A DNA stretch of 64,000 nucleotides from positions 3,437,134-3,501,133 of the forward strand of contig NC_031473.1 of the NCBI RefSeq assembly GCF_000006565.2. Direction: 5' to 3'. The DNA is from Toxoplasma gondii ME49. Its lineage: Eukaryota > Apicomplexa > Conoidasida > Eucoccidiorida > Sarcocystidae. The notes below the pieces were generated by a model. That model searched no databases. It was not told where the DNA came from and was given only the letters and a program-made list of their open reading frames with translations. Each line of letters begins with the position of its first letter. The stretch's first letter is position 1. Shown here one piece after another: positions 21,529 through 34,700 of the stretch. The position numbers and the translations under genes are program-made.

Positions 21529-23044
21529 TAGACCTTTTTTCACGTTCAGTGAAGACAACAGTTAGTCTAGAGAACGGGACAGTGAAGAGCATGTGTCTGC
21601 GTAGGAAGTCGTGGTAAATCAGTTTACCCTAAATCCTAAAAGTGCTCTTCGCGGTCGATTTGAGGGGCAGTAACAGGGAAGCCGCCTTGCGGCAAGGAGG
21701 CGCGAGCGATGGTGTGATTTGCGTCAAAAAAGAGAAAGAGGGGAACAGGCAGACACGAGGTCAATGGGGACTCAGGCAAAGCATGTGTAGCTGGTGCAGA
21801 CAGAGACCGAGGCGCAGTTAACATTCGGGTGCTCTATCTCTGATAGGAAAGAACCGGAGGAGGAGACGTTGTTGTCAGTGTGAGACGCCTCGAAACAACA
21901 ATACGCACTGGCAGTGCACAACTCTAAAATGGAAAAACGTTTTATTCTCAGAGATGTAACCTCTTCTGAGTGGTGGAGGGTGCAGACTTGTAGAAAACAG
22001 TCCGTGTTCCAGGCGTCAGTCAGCTGCATGCTTTGCTCCCAAGTCGTGCGGAGAGTCTACGGCTAAAGCAAGGAGCAATTTGGAAATGGGTTCGGCATTT
22101 TTGAACGCCATTTGACGGGAAAAGTCAGTGCCTCTCGGATTTGGAGTGAATCGGTCTTGGCCTCTGTTCGGCAAAAGCAGGCGGATTTCGTGTTCTGCAC
22201 AGGGTGAAAGGGAACAGTGTTGTTTCCGAAATGCAGCATCCAGTATACTTTGTTTTTCCTGCTGTTGCCTCCCGTTTTTCGTTTGGAGGAAACGCTCCTT
22301 TCTCTCGATTCACATTTTGGGTTTCGGTGACATCCCAGTGGACGGCCACACCGGGATATCTTTCTCATTCAGCATCGCGGGGTCAGCTGTCTCTTACCAG
22401 TCGAGACCCACTTCAGCATTTGCTACGTGTGGTACAAACTGTTCTATTCTCCCGTTGCGTGCTAACAGCCTCAGATAGTGGTCGTCGCACGCGCGTTTCT
22501 GCATCCTCCATGTCACATGGATTTATTCCGCGCTTACCATGCTGAACGAACCGCTGGAGTAATTACAACGTTCAATCCGTGATCTTCTGTGACTTCTGTC
22601 GTTGGCGGTCGTAGTAGTGCGTTTTCTCTCTCGCTGGTTCACGCGCGATTAAATTCCACAGAACACCGTAGATTGTAGTTGTATCTCACTAGTTTTACCG
22701 GATGCTTCCGCAGGGCTACTGCAATTGAATTTCTGCATAGGTTTCTCAGCTGGCGCGTACCACTGACCGGCGAAGGTAGCTGTTTCCCACATCGAACTGC
22801 AAACACTTCACCGGTGCTTCGCACGAGGCAATTCGCCCTGGAGGACTAATTGTGTTGCGGGCGGACGTTTCGTGTAGACTGTGAATATCTGTGTGAACGA
22901 CGGTCATTAGTTCAGGGGTGAAGAGGGAATTTGAGCGTACTGTAAGGCACAAGAAGGAAGAACGGGAAGAGTTAAAGAGCCAAGCGGGACCACCCCGATC
23001 GGTTTTACACCAGTACCGTGCTCGTTCCGGTATTGTTCGCGGGA
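21529..23044. other. No gene assigned
   Basis: Short frames on both strands have no clear splice-bounded exon. The DNA is lower in GC than the flanking gene-dense regions. A TGCATGCT site is present at 22025-22032. Confidence 0.35.
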
Positions 23045-26000
23045 TCACGTTTTCCAGTTGGCTTTTTTCCAAAACGAAGGGGAGGTCACTCCTGGGAGAA
23101 CTTGTGGTTCTTCGTTGGTCTCGGTTTGTCTGAGATCTCGCGCCACCAGTGCTGCCAAAGACGAGCAATCTGGCTCTTCGTTCTTGTTTCGCTTCCCGAA
23201 CAAAGGGACGCATGTCTCTGAGAAGAAAGGGTTACCGCGCATGGTCAGAAAACGTGATTCTGAAGAGAAGGAAACAAACAAGTGCTGCATAGAAGAGTGG
23301 GTCGTGTTGGAGGGATGTGGGTGTGCATCGTAGAGATGAGAGCAGCGAAGGAGTTCTCTAACCGGTCGCCAGTTCTTACATTTTGTGCACACAGAACAAC
23401 GATGATCAGTGGGGAAATGTGCTGGCACGACGTGCTACAGCACTTGGAAGAAACCCATTACTCTCCAACAGTGTCTGAGACTGCATTGTGTTTTGGGGTA
23501 CGACGTCACCGTCGACTGGCATCTGTCACAGTCCACAGGATATCCTCAACCGCGACATACCGGAAAAAGAGTCTGACTTTTGTTTTGGCAACCACGCAAA
23601 AATGTCTTTGGTTGCTTCCCGCAAGCTTCCTTTGCTCGGCTCTCTCTCCGGTTCTCTTTGGTTGCCGTGGCACTGATTCACCGGAGTTGCTCTACCGGAC
23701 CCGGCAACTCGCCCGGCTTTATTCTGCCATATCTCGGGAGACGAATCATCTGGAGATGCCACGATGTGAACTCCAGGCAGTGAAGTTCCTGTGGCATCCC
23801 TCTGAATGACACCTTGGTCGATGTGATGTGCTCGCGGGCTGCGCTGGAAGTAACTACAGAACGTGAGTCTCTGAGCACCAGACATCAGAAGCAAGTAAAG
23901 CCAGAGAGAAGCGCCTTCTTAAGCAGTGATGACTTAAATCCTGAAAGGCAGGTTGTGGCATGCGTCATCATGCGCTACGAATGACGAGAAAGTGTTGTTG
24001 TGTTATCTGTTCCTCAGGATCACCAGCAGTTGCGACTCCGCAGAACAATTTTTGGATGGATGTATACTGCCGGCCATATGTCAGCACCACGTGCAAATTT
24101 TAGGTTCTCCATGAAATCTCCTTAGACGTAAAGGCGTCTCCAAATGTTCTCGACCCAGCTCACGAAATGCATCTGACGGTTAACCACCGATCCTCATAAA
24201 ATATGCCTTTCGACCGCTGAACAGTCACGTCGAAATCCGACAGCTGTACCTTCAACACTTCCTTCACCATCCAATCCAGGCTGGCGAGGCGCCGCTCCTC
24301 CTCGCTGCACAAATGGTCGACATCAGGAATGAAACCTTAAAAGAGTTTGCAAAAGGCTATGTGTCTCTTGCCTTATCGAATCGTTTTAAGAAGTCGTCTG
24401 AGCTTCAGTGGCGAACAGCGAGGCTGCCGGACGACGAAAAGTCGCCCAATAGTTTCGGTGATGCACGGTTCTGTGTGTCCACTCCCAAGGACAATTTCTC
24501 CACACTACAGGACGAACCAGAAACTTAAGTGTGGCCTCTGATGCCGTGGCGTATGAAGAGAGAAGCTCTGAGAATCTTCTCTTCGACGGCATACCTGCTC
24601 CTTTTCTTGTTGATGCTGTCAGCAAATTCCATTAGTATCTCAAGTTTTTCCTGACGCGGCAAAGGTGAGCTCCGAGGGAAACTCATCGTAAAAAACGCAG
24701 TGGTATATTTAACATTAGGCGAGCGGAAGTGGTTAAAGCACTACAACTGGAGCATGAAAGATACATACCGTAAACCCTCATAAGATCCAGTCTTCTTTCT
24801 CTGCTTTTTTTGTATGGACATCGTTTTTGCGGGTTACACATACATGCGCAGTAAGCAACACGCATATCTAGTCTCCGCCGTACCTCAACAACAGCGAATT
24901 TTTCTTCTACTAGTTCCAAGCAGTACTCAAGGTATCTGCGGACAGCAAGACCAGAACGTTTGTTTCTGTGACTGTCTGCCTGTGCAGGACGCACACAGCG
25001 GGGTCCAAAAATCTCTCCAGTCTGCCGCCACAGATTCCTGAGTTGTTGGACACCATACGCTGAAAAGGGTATAACGCTTATTTCTGCAGAGTGACACAGC
25101 ATTTCTTACTCCAATGAATTCAGAATTCACAGACTTGGCGACCGCGTGTATGCATCGATTCTGTAATAGGCAACCTGCACTAGTTCGCTGTCGTGTAGAT
25201 CCACGCAGTAAGACAAGCATCGAAACAGAGCTGCTCAGAAGAAACGGTGCTGTTCGCGTGTTGGTTGACTGATTTGTCGGGGCCTTACCGAGGGTAACAA
25301 CAGAAGGCAGCATCTGCATGACTCGTCTGCAGGTAAAACACAACGACGCCGAAGCAAATGCATAAAGTTATCCACATCCAAATTCCCCACCGCCTGGGCG
25401 TGCTGAACAAAATTTTAGGACAAAGGACACGGCAGCACCGTCGAGGGGATATGACTGTCTCTATACGAAAAATCAACCAGAGTCTGACTTTGGATATGCA
25501 CTGAAGGGGAGGAAAGAATGACAGAGCTTGACCATGGCGCAGAAGATGGCCGATCTGGTGGTCGTCGCGTGCTTCCCATTGGGGGTTCATCTGCTGCTGC
25601 CCCGGTTGTAGACTGAGGCTCTCGCACGCGTGACAGTTCTTTGTTCCACGAGGCAAGCCACAGCGGTCACAGAACTGCAAAAACAGAAGTTAAAAAAAAG
25701 GTAGCAGGTGAACTCGAGTTCATATTTAGTCGTTCAATTTTCTCCCTCTGACCATTATCATGGACGTGCGTGATTTCCCACTCTTAACCACCGACGCACC
25801 CCCTGGTAAGAAGGAAATACGATCTATACGAAGTCATCACACTAGGCTAACACGGCATGTCGCCGTCCTCAACCGCTTTTGCACCTTGCGGGCCCCTTGC
25901 GTTCTTTGGAAATTCGTCTTTCTTTTAGGGATTGACTGGTAGGGATGGCTGAGCCGGACAGGGGACACTATGCGAGTCAAGTACGTTTGCTCTTGCGTTG

Positions 26001-26779
26001 CACGAGAACTTGGCTTTCCGGTGAGAGAGCCGGAGTTATCTGACGGGAAAATGCGCACTTCTCCCCTTACCGAAAAGCCTCTCGCGCTCTCTTGAGCTTT
26101 TTTTGGAACGTGATGCAGCATAACGAAACACAGAGAAAGAAGTCGAAACGAAAGCAACACGCCATGAATAATTCGTAGCCGAAGCTTCTTCGATATCGGG
26201 TCAGGTAGCCCGTGTCTCGGCAAACTTCCCCCGCCAGGCACGTTGAGTCATTCGACGACTTTTTCTGGCGCACTTTGTATGAAAAGGTATAGCGGCTACA
26301 TATGAGCCCTACTTCCTGGAAGTTGATCTTGACGGTGATCGACCTCACAGTACGTCGGAGTTACCTGTAGAACGCCCTTTCTCTTGCCTATGCAGACAGC
26401 ACAGGAACAGGCATTCACATCCTTTGGCCGAAAGTCTTTATTCTGCTTCACCATCAGAGCTATCGATCGTATGTTTCGTTTTTAATCGACAATTATATAC
26501 AAGCGGACGTGGCCTACGTTTCTACGCCTTCTGTGAGGTGCATCTTTGCTTCTTCACCGTTTTCACACGTGGAGACAGAACAAAGGCTGGCGTCCTTGAA
26601 TATTATCCACGCTGAGCGGCTGTTGAGGTAAGTGCACCGAGAGAATGCTTACATCAACTCCAGTGTCTCGGTTAACTCCGCCAACCTGTGTGAAGCATCA
26701 GACGCCACGGAGGAAGGGTATGAGGCTTTGCATCTCTGTCAATACTGCTGATCTCCGCGGCAACAGTGCATTTTGCAAT
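23045..26779 (-). CDS. Probable further minus-strand exons, partly hydrophobic
   Basis: Splice-bounded, coding-like minus-strand segments are: 26686-26779 (IAKCTVAAEISSIDRDAKPH); 26071-26315, with donor CG/GTAAGG and a hydrophobic helix (LFMACCFRFDFFLCVSLCCI); an exon starting at 25674 (acceptor TGTTTTTGCAG) whose frame is unclear; a 38-nt exon at 25289-25326 (acceptor TACCTGCAG, donor CG/GTAAGG); 24844-25083 (EISVIPFSAYGVQQLRNLWR); an exon starting at 23843 (acceptor TTACTTCCAG; HIDQGVIQRDATGTSLPGVH); and a frame ending at a stop at 23045 (LAALVARDLRQTETNEEPQV). I could not chain them all in phase. They are either the 3' half of the coiled-coil gene upstream (start 31469) or a second membrane-protein gene. 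No family is recognised. Confidence 0.35.
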
Positions 26780-26986
26780 CTGCACCATCACAGTCCAGTG
26801 TCCTGTGGACGCAGTGCCATACACCAATAGCCCTGAAAGTTCTGCATGAGGGTCACGGTGTTGATGTTGACAGGGAAAAGACCACCGTCTGGTTGAACGT
26901 TAGCGTCTCGGGTGTCTATTTTCCCTCAAGTTGCCTCACCGTTGCAAAATGCCTTGCCTTCTCTGCGGGGCCTGGGCAGGTCTCAC

Positions 26987-29900
26987 CAGAGACAGTGAAG
27001 TCTCCTTCCGCCCTTCCCTTGCGGCACTAGATGCCATGGCTGCAAAGAGCAGCATTCCGTGAATATTTAGGTGTATCCAGCTTTGTTGTACGGTAAATGG
27101 CGACCATCCAGTGTGCATCAACGCTCCAAAACTGTACGGTGTAGAATTATCGCACGGTAAGGCTGGTTCCCTGCTTTGACGCTGGAGCTTGGCAACTATC
27201 ATGAACAGAGAGGACAGATACAGCTGAAAATGAACGCTGGTTCTGAATCGCAGAGAAAAAAATGAGGTAAACGACTGGCCGTACACAATCCTCCACCTTT
27301 CGGGACTTGTTGGGCTTCTCTCAAAACGTCATTGGTCTCTACGAAGAGAGCTGGGTTTGATTGCTACTGAGAACCAAACCCGCCCGTTACTTCTACGTGC
27401 TGGTAGTGCTGCTAATACGGCGATCCGTCCGTCCCAGAAAACCCGTCCCGTTTTTGTTTGCCAAAGACTGAGCAAAGTGTTTCCACACCGGTGAGCGATG
27501 TCCCCCCAATAAAATGCAGCAGACACCACACTGAACTGCATCCACTGTCGACAAGACAGAGCGAACTTCCAAAACTAGCAAAGATGAACTCCACACCGTC
27601 TGCGTCGATTGCTCTTGCTCTCGCAGTGGTGTCCTTCTTGACAGCGATGGGTTGCTTTGGCAAAAGCCGAGTCTGACGTGGAGTTGTCGGGGGTACGGGT
27701 GCAGTCACTCCTTTTGGTGCAGGATCGGCAAAAAGAGACGAACCATCAGATCGGCTCTCCGGCTCGATCCAGATACCTGAACTGTGGCGCAGACAGCCCG
27801 TGTTGTCTTCCGGAGATTCCTCACTATTTGCACCCCCTTCGAGCTGATGCAGGTCTTCCTCATTGGTGGCCGCATGAGGCTTGGCGTTAGAATTCGTTTC
27901 GGCGGTATGAGCACCGAAGTCCTGCCCGCTCCCGCTGTATCGTGGACTCCGCGCCTCTGTCACTCCCGGGCGTGTACCGGCGTTGTTCTGCATCGTGTTC
28001 CACTGCTTGCCGAGTCCCCAACTCGAGCCAAGAAATTGAGGCCAAAGACGTGATCCAGGGAGCAAACGATCCTGCTCTGTTCTGACAGTCTCTGTTGATG
28101 TGCTGGTTGGCTGTGGCTGGCGATAATCAGTACTAGAACTTCGTCGCTTTCCTTTGGATCCCAAATAACTCCCTCGCGCCTCCCCTGTCTTTGCGTGTCC
28201 CTCCTGGATGCCCCCCTCAAGCTTCGTAGTTCGCGGAGTCTTTGGGAACGTCACAGGAACTGGAGGCGCGTCCGCTTCATTCAACAACCTCTTTGCCGTT
28301 GGATCGCTGAGGCCGAGCAAATCCCACATGATCTTGCACACTGTAGTGTTCCTTACTACAGCAGGTGCCACCTGTTCTGCGAAATAGTTGAGTTCTGTAC
28401 TGACCACAACGTGACAAAGCATAAAATGGACTTCCCTTGCGTCGAAAATGGCATTTCCTGCAATATGGGCAAACGAGGCACACCGTGCTGTTGCAAATGG
28501 CAATGGATGGGCTGTGTAAGGCACAGGCACCCTTTCTGGTGTAACAGAAAAACCACAAACTCTACTACCTCCTGCGCTCGTATGGTCACTATATGTCCTC
28601 CGTTTGCTGTCACCGCGTGCAAGAGCGCCCACGAAACCAGTTCCTTACACTTGCAGCCCCCAAAATATCGCTAACATTTACTGCTGCCTTCCTCAGCAGC
28701 TGTGCTGGTACCACTTCCGTTTCACATGTGTATAAACAACTTAATAGAGACGAGAGAACTAACGGCAGCTTATTACGCGTCTTTGTCAACTGGACGTTTT
28801 CGTTTTTTCTACTAACCGTATGCTGTCAACATCTCGGAACAGGTCGGCATGCAGACGCTCTAGGTGTTCAACCCTTGCACGAAGGGCTTTTACTTCACTG
28901 TCGTCTCCCTTCGCTCTCAGGCCCCAGATCACCGCCTCCGCGTCCGCCTTCGGTCACAATGTGGCGCCAGAATTGGTTAGGAAAACACCAAGTGGATATC
29001 GAGCAGAAATATTCAGTCGAAAGTTGTGGGCGTTTTTCTGTGGTCTGAGCCAGCACGCGCTGCGACTCAAGCAGGCTGATATGCCTTTATCAGGTAACCA
29101 AGCAATGCGCTGATTTCGTGAACAGACAGTGCTGGCTTTCTCCAGAGCGTTTCGCCTCTGTCCGAGCACATGTTCGTTTTCGCAGGGATTTCAAGAACTC
29201 GTCTCAAGCTTCTTTTCACCACTGCTTCTTACAGAGGCAGTACATACTTATACTCTGATAATTATAGGGCCTGCTGTGCTGTGGTCTTTGTGTTCTTAAT
29301 GCTGCTTGTGTACGGAGGCTACGGTGACCTTTTTGTATCAATATACGTCTGTCTTTTTTTGGAGTTGTTTCTTTCTAAGAACTAACGCGATATACTATTC
29401 CCTTGTACCACTAGTGGAGTTTTGTAGTCTGATCGTACGATAGCACTGAGCTAATAGTACAAGGAACTTACAAGCATTACCAGTTTCATACGAAAGAGAT
29501 ATCACGATCTTAGGTCGGTTGGTTGTCGGAGTCGTCGGCACCGACAGGCAGATCACTGTGCATTGTTTCTCACGAACTGAAGCATCACTCATGCTTCTGG
29601 AACCCAGTTGTGATGTCTGGCATACCTTCTTATCTAGCTCCTCCAGAACGAATTGTTTATGGCCAATGAACACCTTCTCGGCGGCCTGTTGGAGAACAGA
29701 ACGCGTCGCCCGCCGGTCGAGCTTACACACCCCTGCTTCATGACGGACTGGTGTCGACATCTGGCGCCTACATAGCAAGGCTAAGCGCTGCGACGTTCGC
29801 CGGTCTCGTTTCGTGTGAACACGTTTCTGCCTGATAGTAACTGCTTCTCTTCATTATGTCGTGGAGCTCGCGTTTTTGTTTCGAACCTACCTGCACACAC

Positions 29901-31469
29901 CGAGCTCAATTTGTAGAGTCTTGTGAATACATTTTTCTTGGAGGTTCCATGCGAGTATTAACTTTTTGTATCTACGATCGGGCAGCAGCCTGCTACCTAA
30001 AAAAATCAGCATGGTGTCACTCTGTAGATCTTTGTGAAGATGGAAGGAGCAAATCTCGCTGGGGAACACCGCCGCTGAGTTATATTCATCTTGTGTCGAT
30101 TACGGTTAGTTCCGCAGTCGTACGTTTGGTTGACACATCTTTGCATGAGCATTACTCTCGACAGACAAGTGTAGATTCCGCGCGTGGATTGTGCCTTAGT
30201 ACATCAAAACTACTGCAGGAAAAACCTCAAGGAGGTTTGCCTATTCTTGGAGTGAGCATTCATTATACTTTGAGCATCTTGTTGACTGTTCCCGCGTTGT
30301 GGTGTAAAAAAAATACCGTTTCGAGGAAGACTCGCATTTCATCGATTCGACGTAAACCATTTTGGAAATCGCTCCACGAAACCTTGCCGTTCACAGCATT
30401 CGAAAGGCGTTTTACATCGGCAGCTGGGGCAAACGATAGCGAATCTCTGCACGCGCAATGACAAAAATTTTCGGGTCGCCCTCTTTGTGATACGTTTGTT
30501 TGCAAGGATCGTGGAGGGAACGGACACAAGAGATCCCAAGAGGAAACTCGAGAAAGTTTCTCCTTTTCCAAAAGCAGAGTGTACTTAGCGAAAAAAAACA
30601 CTAAGAGTCATAAAGCGGGTTCGTTCAAGATTTCATTCCGCTCAATACCCGCCAGATCAACGAGGAACGGTTTGGATCACTCTTCGTGCATTCCAACATG
30701 CTACCTCTTTGGCTGCCAATCTGCAGAATTCCGTGTTCTTTTTCTCAGGCACGCCATTTTCTCTCCCATTTCCAATTGTTTTCACAGCAGGGTTTGCTGA
30801 TAGTATATCACCAGGCGAGAACGACCGGAGGCCTGGTATGGGAAAGTGACGTAGCTGAGTCTGCAGTTGTGCTGCTCAGCTGTCTTCCACAGTTCATCAC
30901 ACACGACATAAAAGAGGAAATGCGCCTAAAATTTCGTACGAGGTAGCCTAGGCCTCTAACGTGTACGAAAACCAACAGCCGTGGGTTGCAATATGACGTC
31001 GGGTGCCGAGCTACGTCACCTCGTTTCTTTTTCCTGCAAGAGCTTGTTCAGCCTTTCATAGAGATCGGAACAAAGTGATCGCGCTTTTAAGTCATGTGCC
31101 GAATCAGTGAATTCGTCCGTGGCCTTCGTTTCGAGCTTTTCGTGGACTGCTTTCAGGTTCGCGTCCAAACGTTCTACCTGCACAAAACAGCACAACAACC
31201 GTGACGCTTGCCCGCTTTGCACCAAGCGTAAAAGCAGCGTCGAAGATGAAATACTGACTGTGGCTGCCAGGTAGGACTAAGAAATGGAAAATCCACTGAA
31301 ACAGCGAGAAGAAATGTCGCCTCTGTTACTTTACCTTGCCACCACACAAAGCCGCATGCCATCGCTCGATGCCTCTGCGCGTCTGATACGGTGTTACTAC
31401 AAATACGATCACCTTTTTCTCAAGTTCCTCGATTCTCGAAAGGTTGTCGTCGCTGTCTGGAACACCCAT
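26987..31469 (-). CDS. Multi-exon coiled-coil protein, unknown function
   Basis: The start ATG at 31469 has a strong context (GGCACCATGG). Exons in order: 31413-31469, 31020-31177, 30317-30446, 29626-29685, 29099-29157, 28831-28897 (or to 28817), 28651-28699, 27597-28457 and 27393-27544. They total 1,593 nt, in frame, for 530 aa with a stop at 27393. The exon 1-2 join continues a heptad pattern (SRIEELEKK then VERLDANLKAVHEKL), and more coiled coil follows (EVKALRARVEHLERLHADLF). The large exon has a folded-looking part (VVVSTELNYFAEQVAPAVVR) and then a Ser/Thr/Pro-rich part. Alternatively a donor (AGCAC/GTAGAA) just before the stop joins in phase to 26987-27242 (acceptor TCTCTGCGATTCAG), which encodes hydrophobic segments (HFQLYLSSLFMIVAKL). 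The donor of the 288xx exon and the GTTACC donor at 29098 are the weakest links. I do not recognise the family. Confidence 0.5.
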
Positions 31470-31716
31470 GGTGCCGACTACAAAGCGACGATGAGTCGCA
31501 CAACGAGTTCGGTACACTTTGCCGATGGAAGGCGTACCGCGATTTCCGTCAGCTTGCCCAGGCAAAGTGTGCAGTCGAGAGAGAACGGAGCGAGGGAAAA
31601 ACAATCACACCGGAAGATTCATGACTCTGCCATAAGTGCGGCAAGCTCTTTTCTCATGCTGCTAAGTCTGATGCCGACAGACGAGGTCTTCTCCACCTAA
31701 ATGTAAACGCCATGGT

Positions 31717-31724
31717 AGCATGCA
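31717..31724. promoter_or_regulatory. AGCATGCA element upstream of the coiled-coil gene
   Basis: An AGCATGCA palindrome lies about 250 bp upstream of the minus-strand ATG at 31469. GCATGC-type elements are a known recurrent promoter motif in Toxoplasma; its activity here is inferred. Confidence 0.35.
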
Positions 31725-34700
31725 CACACCAGCCGCAGCCCTAAACCTAAATTGGCTTCGGGACCTTTACAATTATACAACTGCCGACAACAGTGACTTG
31801 CACTGTGCTGAAGCGCATTGTTGTCTAGTGAATATTGCTAACGATACAGGGTGAAGATGGCAACCTCGCCTCCACCAAATCGCACTATTCGCCTACCGTG
31901 TAGTTTCTTGTATTTTACAGACAAGTCGCGTACAAACGAAGAACAAGTATGCCTAAACTTGCCTTATTAACCGGCAGAACGTGCTTTGCTAGTTTTTCGC
32001 GATGGCGCCGTGCATCCGTACCCTATTGATACATCTATGAAGGGTTACGAATCCTTGGAGGTCTAGCTGAGCTGCCCTTTGCATTTCGATCTTAAAAATT
32101 TCCTCCGAAACAAAGTCCTTTCCTGCCACCATGCTTGCGTGTTCGTGAGCATATCCTTTCCTCGAAGGTATCTTTGAAGATTACCGCGGCATCAAAATAC
32201 AGTTCATGCTGCCAGTTTGCCAGGAGGGAGAAAAGAAGTCCCTTTTTTGTACCTTTTTGCGCCGCGGTGAGATTGCACACCTCGTACGAGGCAGAAAACA
32301 TTATCGCGAAGGAGCCTGTCGAGAAGGCGCGACTTCATCAGGAGAGATGCACACGCAAATGTCATCTTCCCTTAAAGACGAAGACTGCGCTACACCTCGG
32401 AAAACTGCATGTGCGTTGAGAGGGTCTAAATGCGTCTCGTTCACACGGTGGCTTCTCCACTACGTTGGGTCCTGTCTTGTCAAGAAACTTCACGCCGTGC
32501 GACAACAGACAAGAAGAGGATTTGCACGAGACAGAGCAGGCAGCACAGAACAAGGCTATTCATTTCCTTTCGCTTGTCCTTCTGTACCCAGCTCGTAAGC
32601 GTTCTGCCGTCTCGCCCCCGGTCGCGACATCGCTAATGACACCCCGGTGCACGCGCCTCGTCCTTGCCAACAAGACGAACTTGCTTCGCTAGAGGGCAAT
32701 TATGGAAACTGCGGAACTGCCTATAAAAACGCCTTCCTCGTGTTGGAGCGAAGACAATGTCACTCTTTCAATTACGACGATAACCACGCGCGCAAAGCGC
32801 TGAGAATCGACATCTCGGTGTAGACTTTTTTTTCTGTTGACGGTTCGTGAAAACTACGGTGTCAGGCTGCAGAGACAAGCATGGAGGAATAAGAGGAGCG
32901 GAAAAATATCAGCAATAGGTGAGCAAGCGAGCGGTGGTGATGAAATCGAAAAAGCCCTAGAGCGAACTGCCGTTCACAAAGCGGAGGTAACCGCGAGTTC
33001 CTTATAATATACAGGTACCGTCTCAATACAATCATGCTCTAGAGCTGCACGCTGTCTGCAATCAGGGGCGTTGCTGCAGCCATGATGTCCACAGTAAACA
33101 ATTATCCAAGAAATCCGGTTCGCAAAATCACTTTGGTCGTCGGTAGCGGAGCGTCGAAACGAATGACATCCGCATTGCTGCTCGAGGTTACACTTCGGCA
33201 GAAACTCGCGATGGGCGGGGGGGCTATGATATTGAAATCCTGAATTTTTTCTTAGTTATTATAAGGGGCTGGTAGTGTGCAGCAGACAGAAAAGACTTGA
33301 TTGTCTGTGTGTCATAACACAAGTTCCGCCTTCCTGGGTAGTATGAACTACGAGTTGGATCCCTTGTTGAGAACTTGAAGGTCTTTGGACACTGATCCGA
33401 ATTCTCAAGTGAAGCTGCCCGTGGTGCGTACACGCAACCTGTGACTTTTTTCACTTATTCTGAGAGTTGTCCAACACCGCTAGAATCTGCGTGAACTGTC
33501 GCGAAGAACCAAGTTTTTACAGGGTCACGGTGTCCGAACAACTTAGATGGGTGTCACCGAACTCTCCGCTTCCAAAACCGTTTCACCGGAAATCCGTCGC
33601 TGCCGAACAACTGAAATATTGACTAGACAGTTTCTGGACACCTGTCTCACAAAGTTGACATCGTTGCTCTCGAATTATCGCTCAGCGCGAGTTCAGATGC
33701 TCTGGCGTGCCGTTCCCCTCCAAGACAGAGAACCTTCCGCAGAAATACGATAGATTTTATGAGGTGTCTGGTGCGGAGTAGGGTGCCGCTGAGAAAACTC
33801 AAGATTGTGGTTGCGTGAGAAAAGATGCATTCACGGAGTCTGACTCAAATCGCAGCGAAAGGCATCCGTCTCTCTCTCGTGTGTCGTGCTGCTCTTCAGC
33901 CGACGCGACAGAGTGGTTTCGTGGTGCCTGCGATCAAAGCTTCGAAAGTAAGTTTCCGACTCCATAGCTAATGAGAAAGTCGTTTCGGGAAGAAGCAACG
34001 AAGACACCTGCGGGTTCATGAAACAGGCAAGTATGCATAGAAAACAATTTCCTCCACCTTTCGCTTGCGCTCGTTGCTGAGTTGCAGCTTCCCCCTGCGT
34101 GCATCTAGCTGCCCCCCGAAATCGGAACACAGTTCACCCACCTTTGCGAGCTTGTCTTGTCTTGGTAGCAGCTTTTGATCGCGTTGTTGCACTTTTCTCC
34201 GAAGGTTGCGTATTGAAAACCCCCCACTGTCCTACTTGCAGTTCTCTTTTGCGCAAATGTGTCTTGCAAAGACGTCCTCAATTTCCTTGGCACTGTCTTC
34301 ATTTCGACGCCCGTCTCTCTGGGCCGAGATTCTGCCTCAACCCAACATTGCATGCAAAACGAACTGGAAATCTCCACAGGACGTCCGTTTTCTTTTCAGA
34401 GTGGAACCCACGCGATTCTCAGCAGACACACTTTTGATTTTCTCGGATTTCGTCTGCACAGTCTCGCGCCCCGACTCTAGGAAAAACACTGCGGTCTGCC
34501 ATCGGGATCTAAACTTTCTGCAGCAGTTCTATTCCCCGAAGTCCAGAATGCTTGTCTTGTGGTTTCTCTATTTAACACAAACGGAACGTTTTCCGTGATT
34601 CCTTGACCAATGACGCAGTTGAATTTTTCTCTTATCTGTTTTCCTCGATGCTCGCTGCTCTCCAATCGCAGTCCTTGGAGCTACTTTCGGTTCACTCGAA

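Noticed and set aside
24313..24528. Plus-strand frame beginning VDIRNETLKEFAKGYVSLA
   Set aside because: Short, starts at a true ATG but has no donor or acceptor and lies between minus-strand exon candidates; likely chance.
25285..25680. CDRCGLPRGTKNCHACE read as a DHHC palmitoyltransferase or zinc-ribbon domain
   Set aside because: It lacks the DHHC core and His spacing, and a competing frame over the same bases looks more like coding sequence, so no domain was called.
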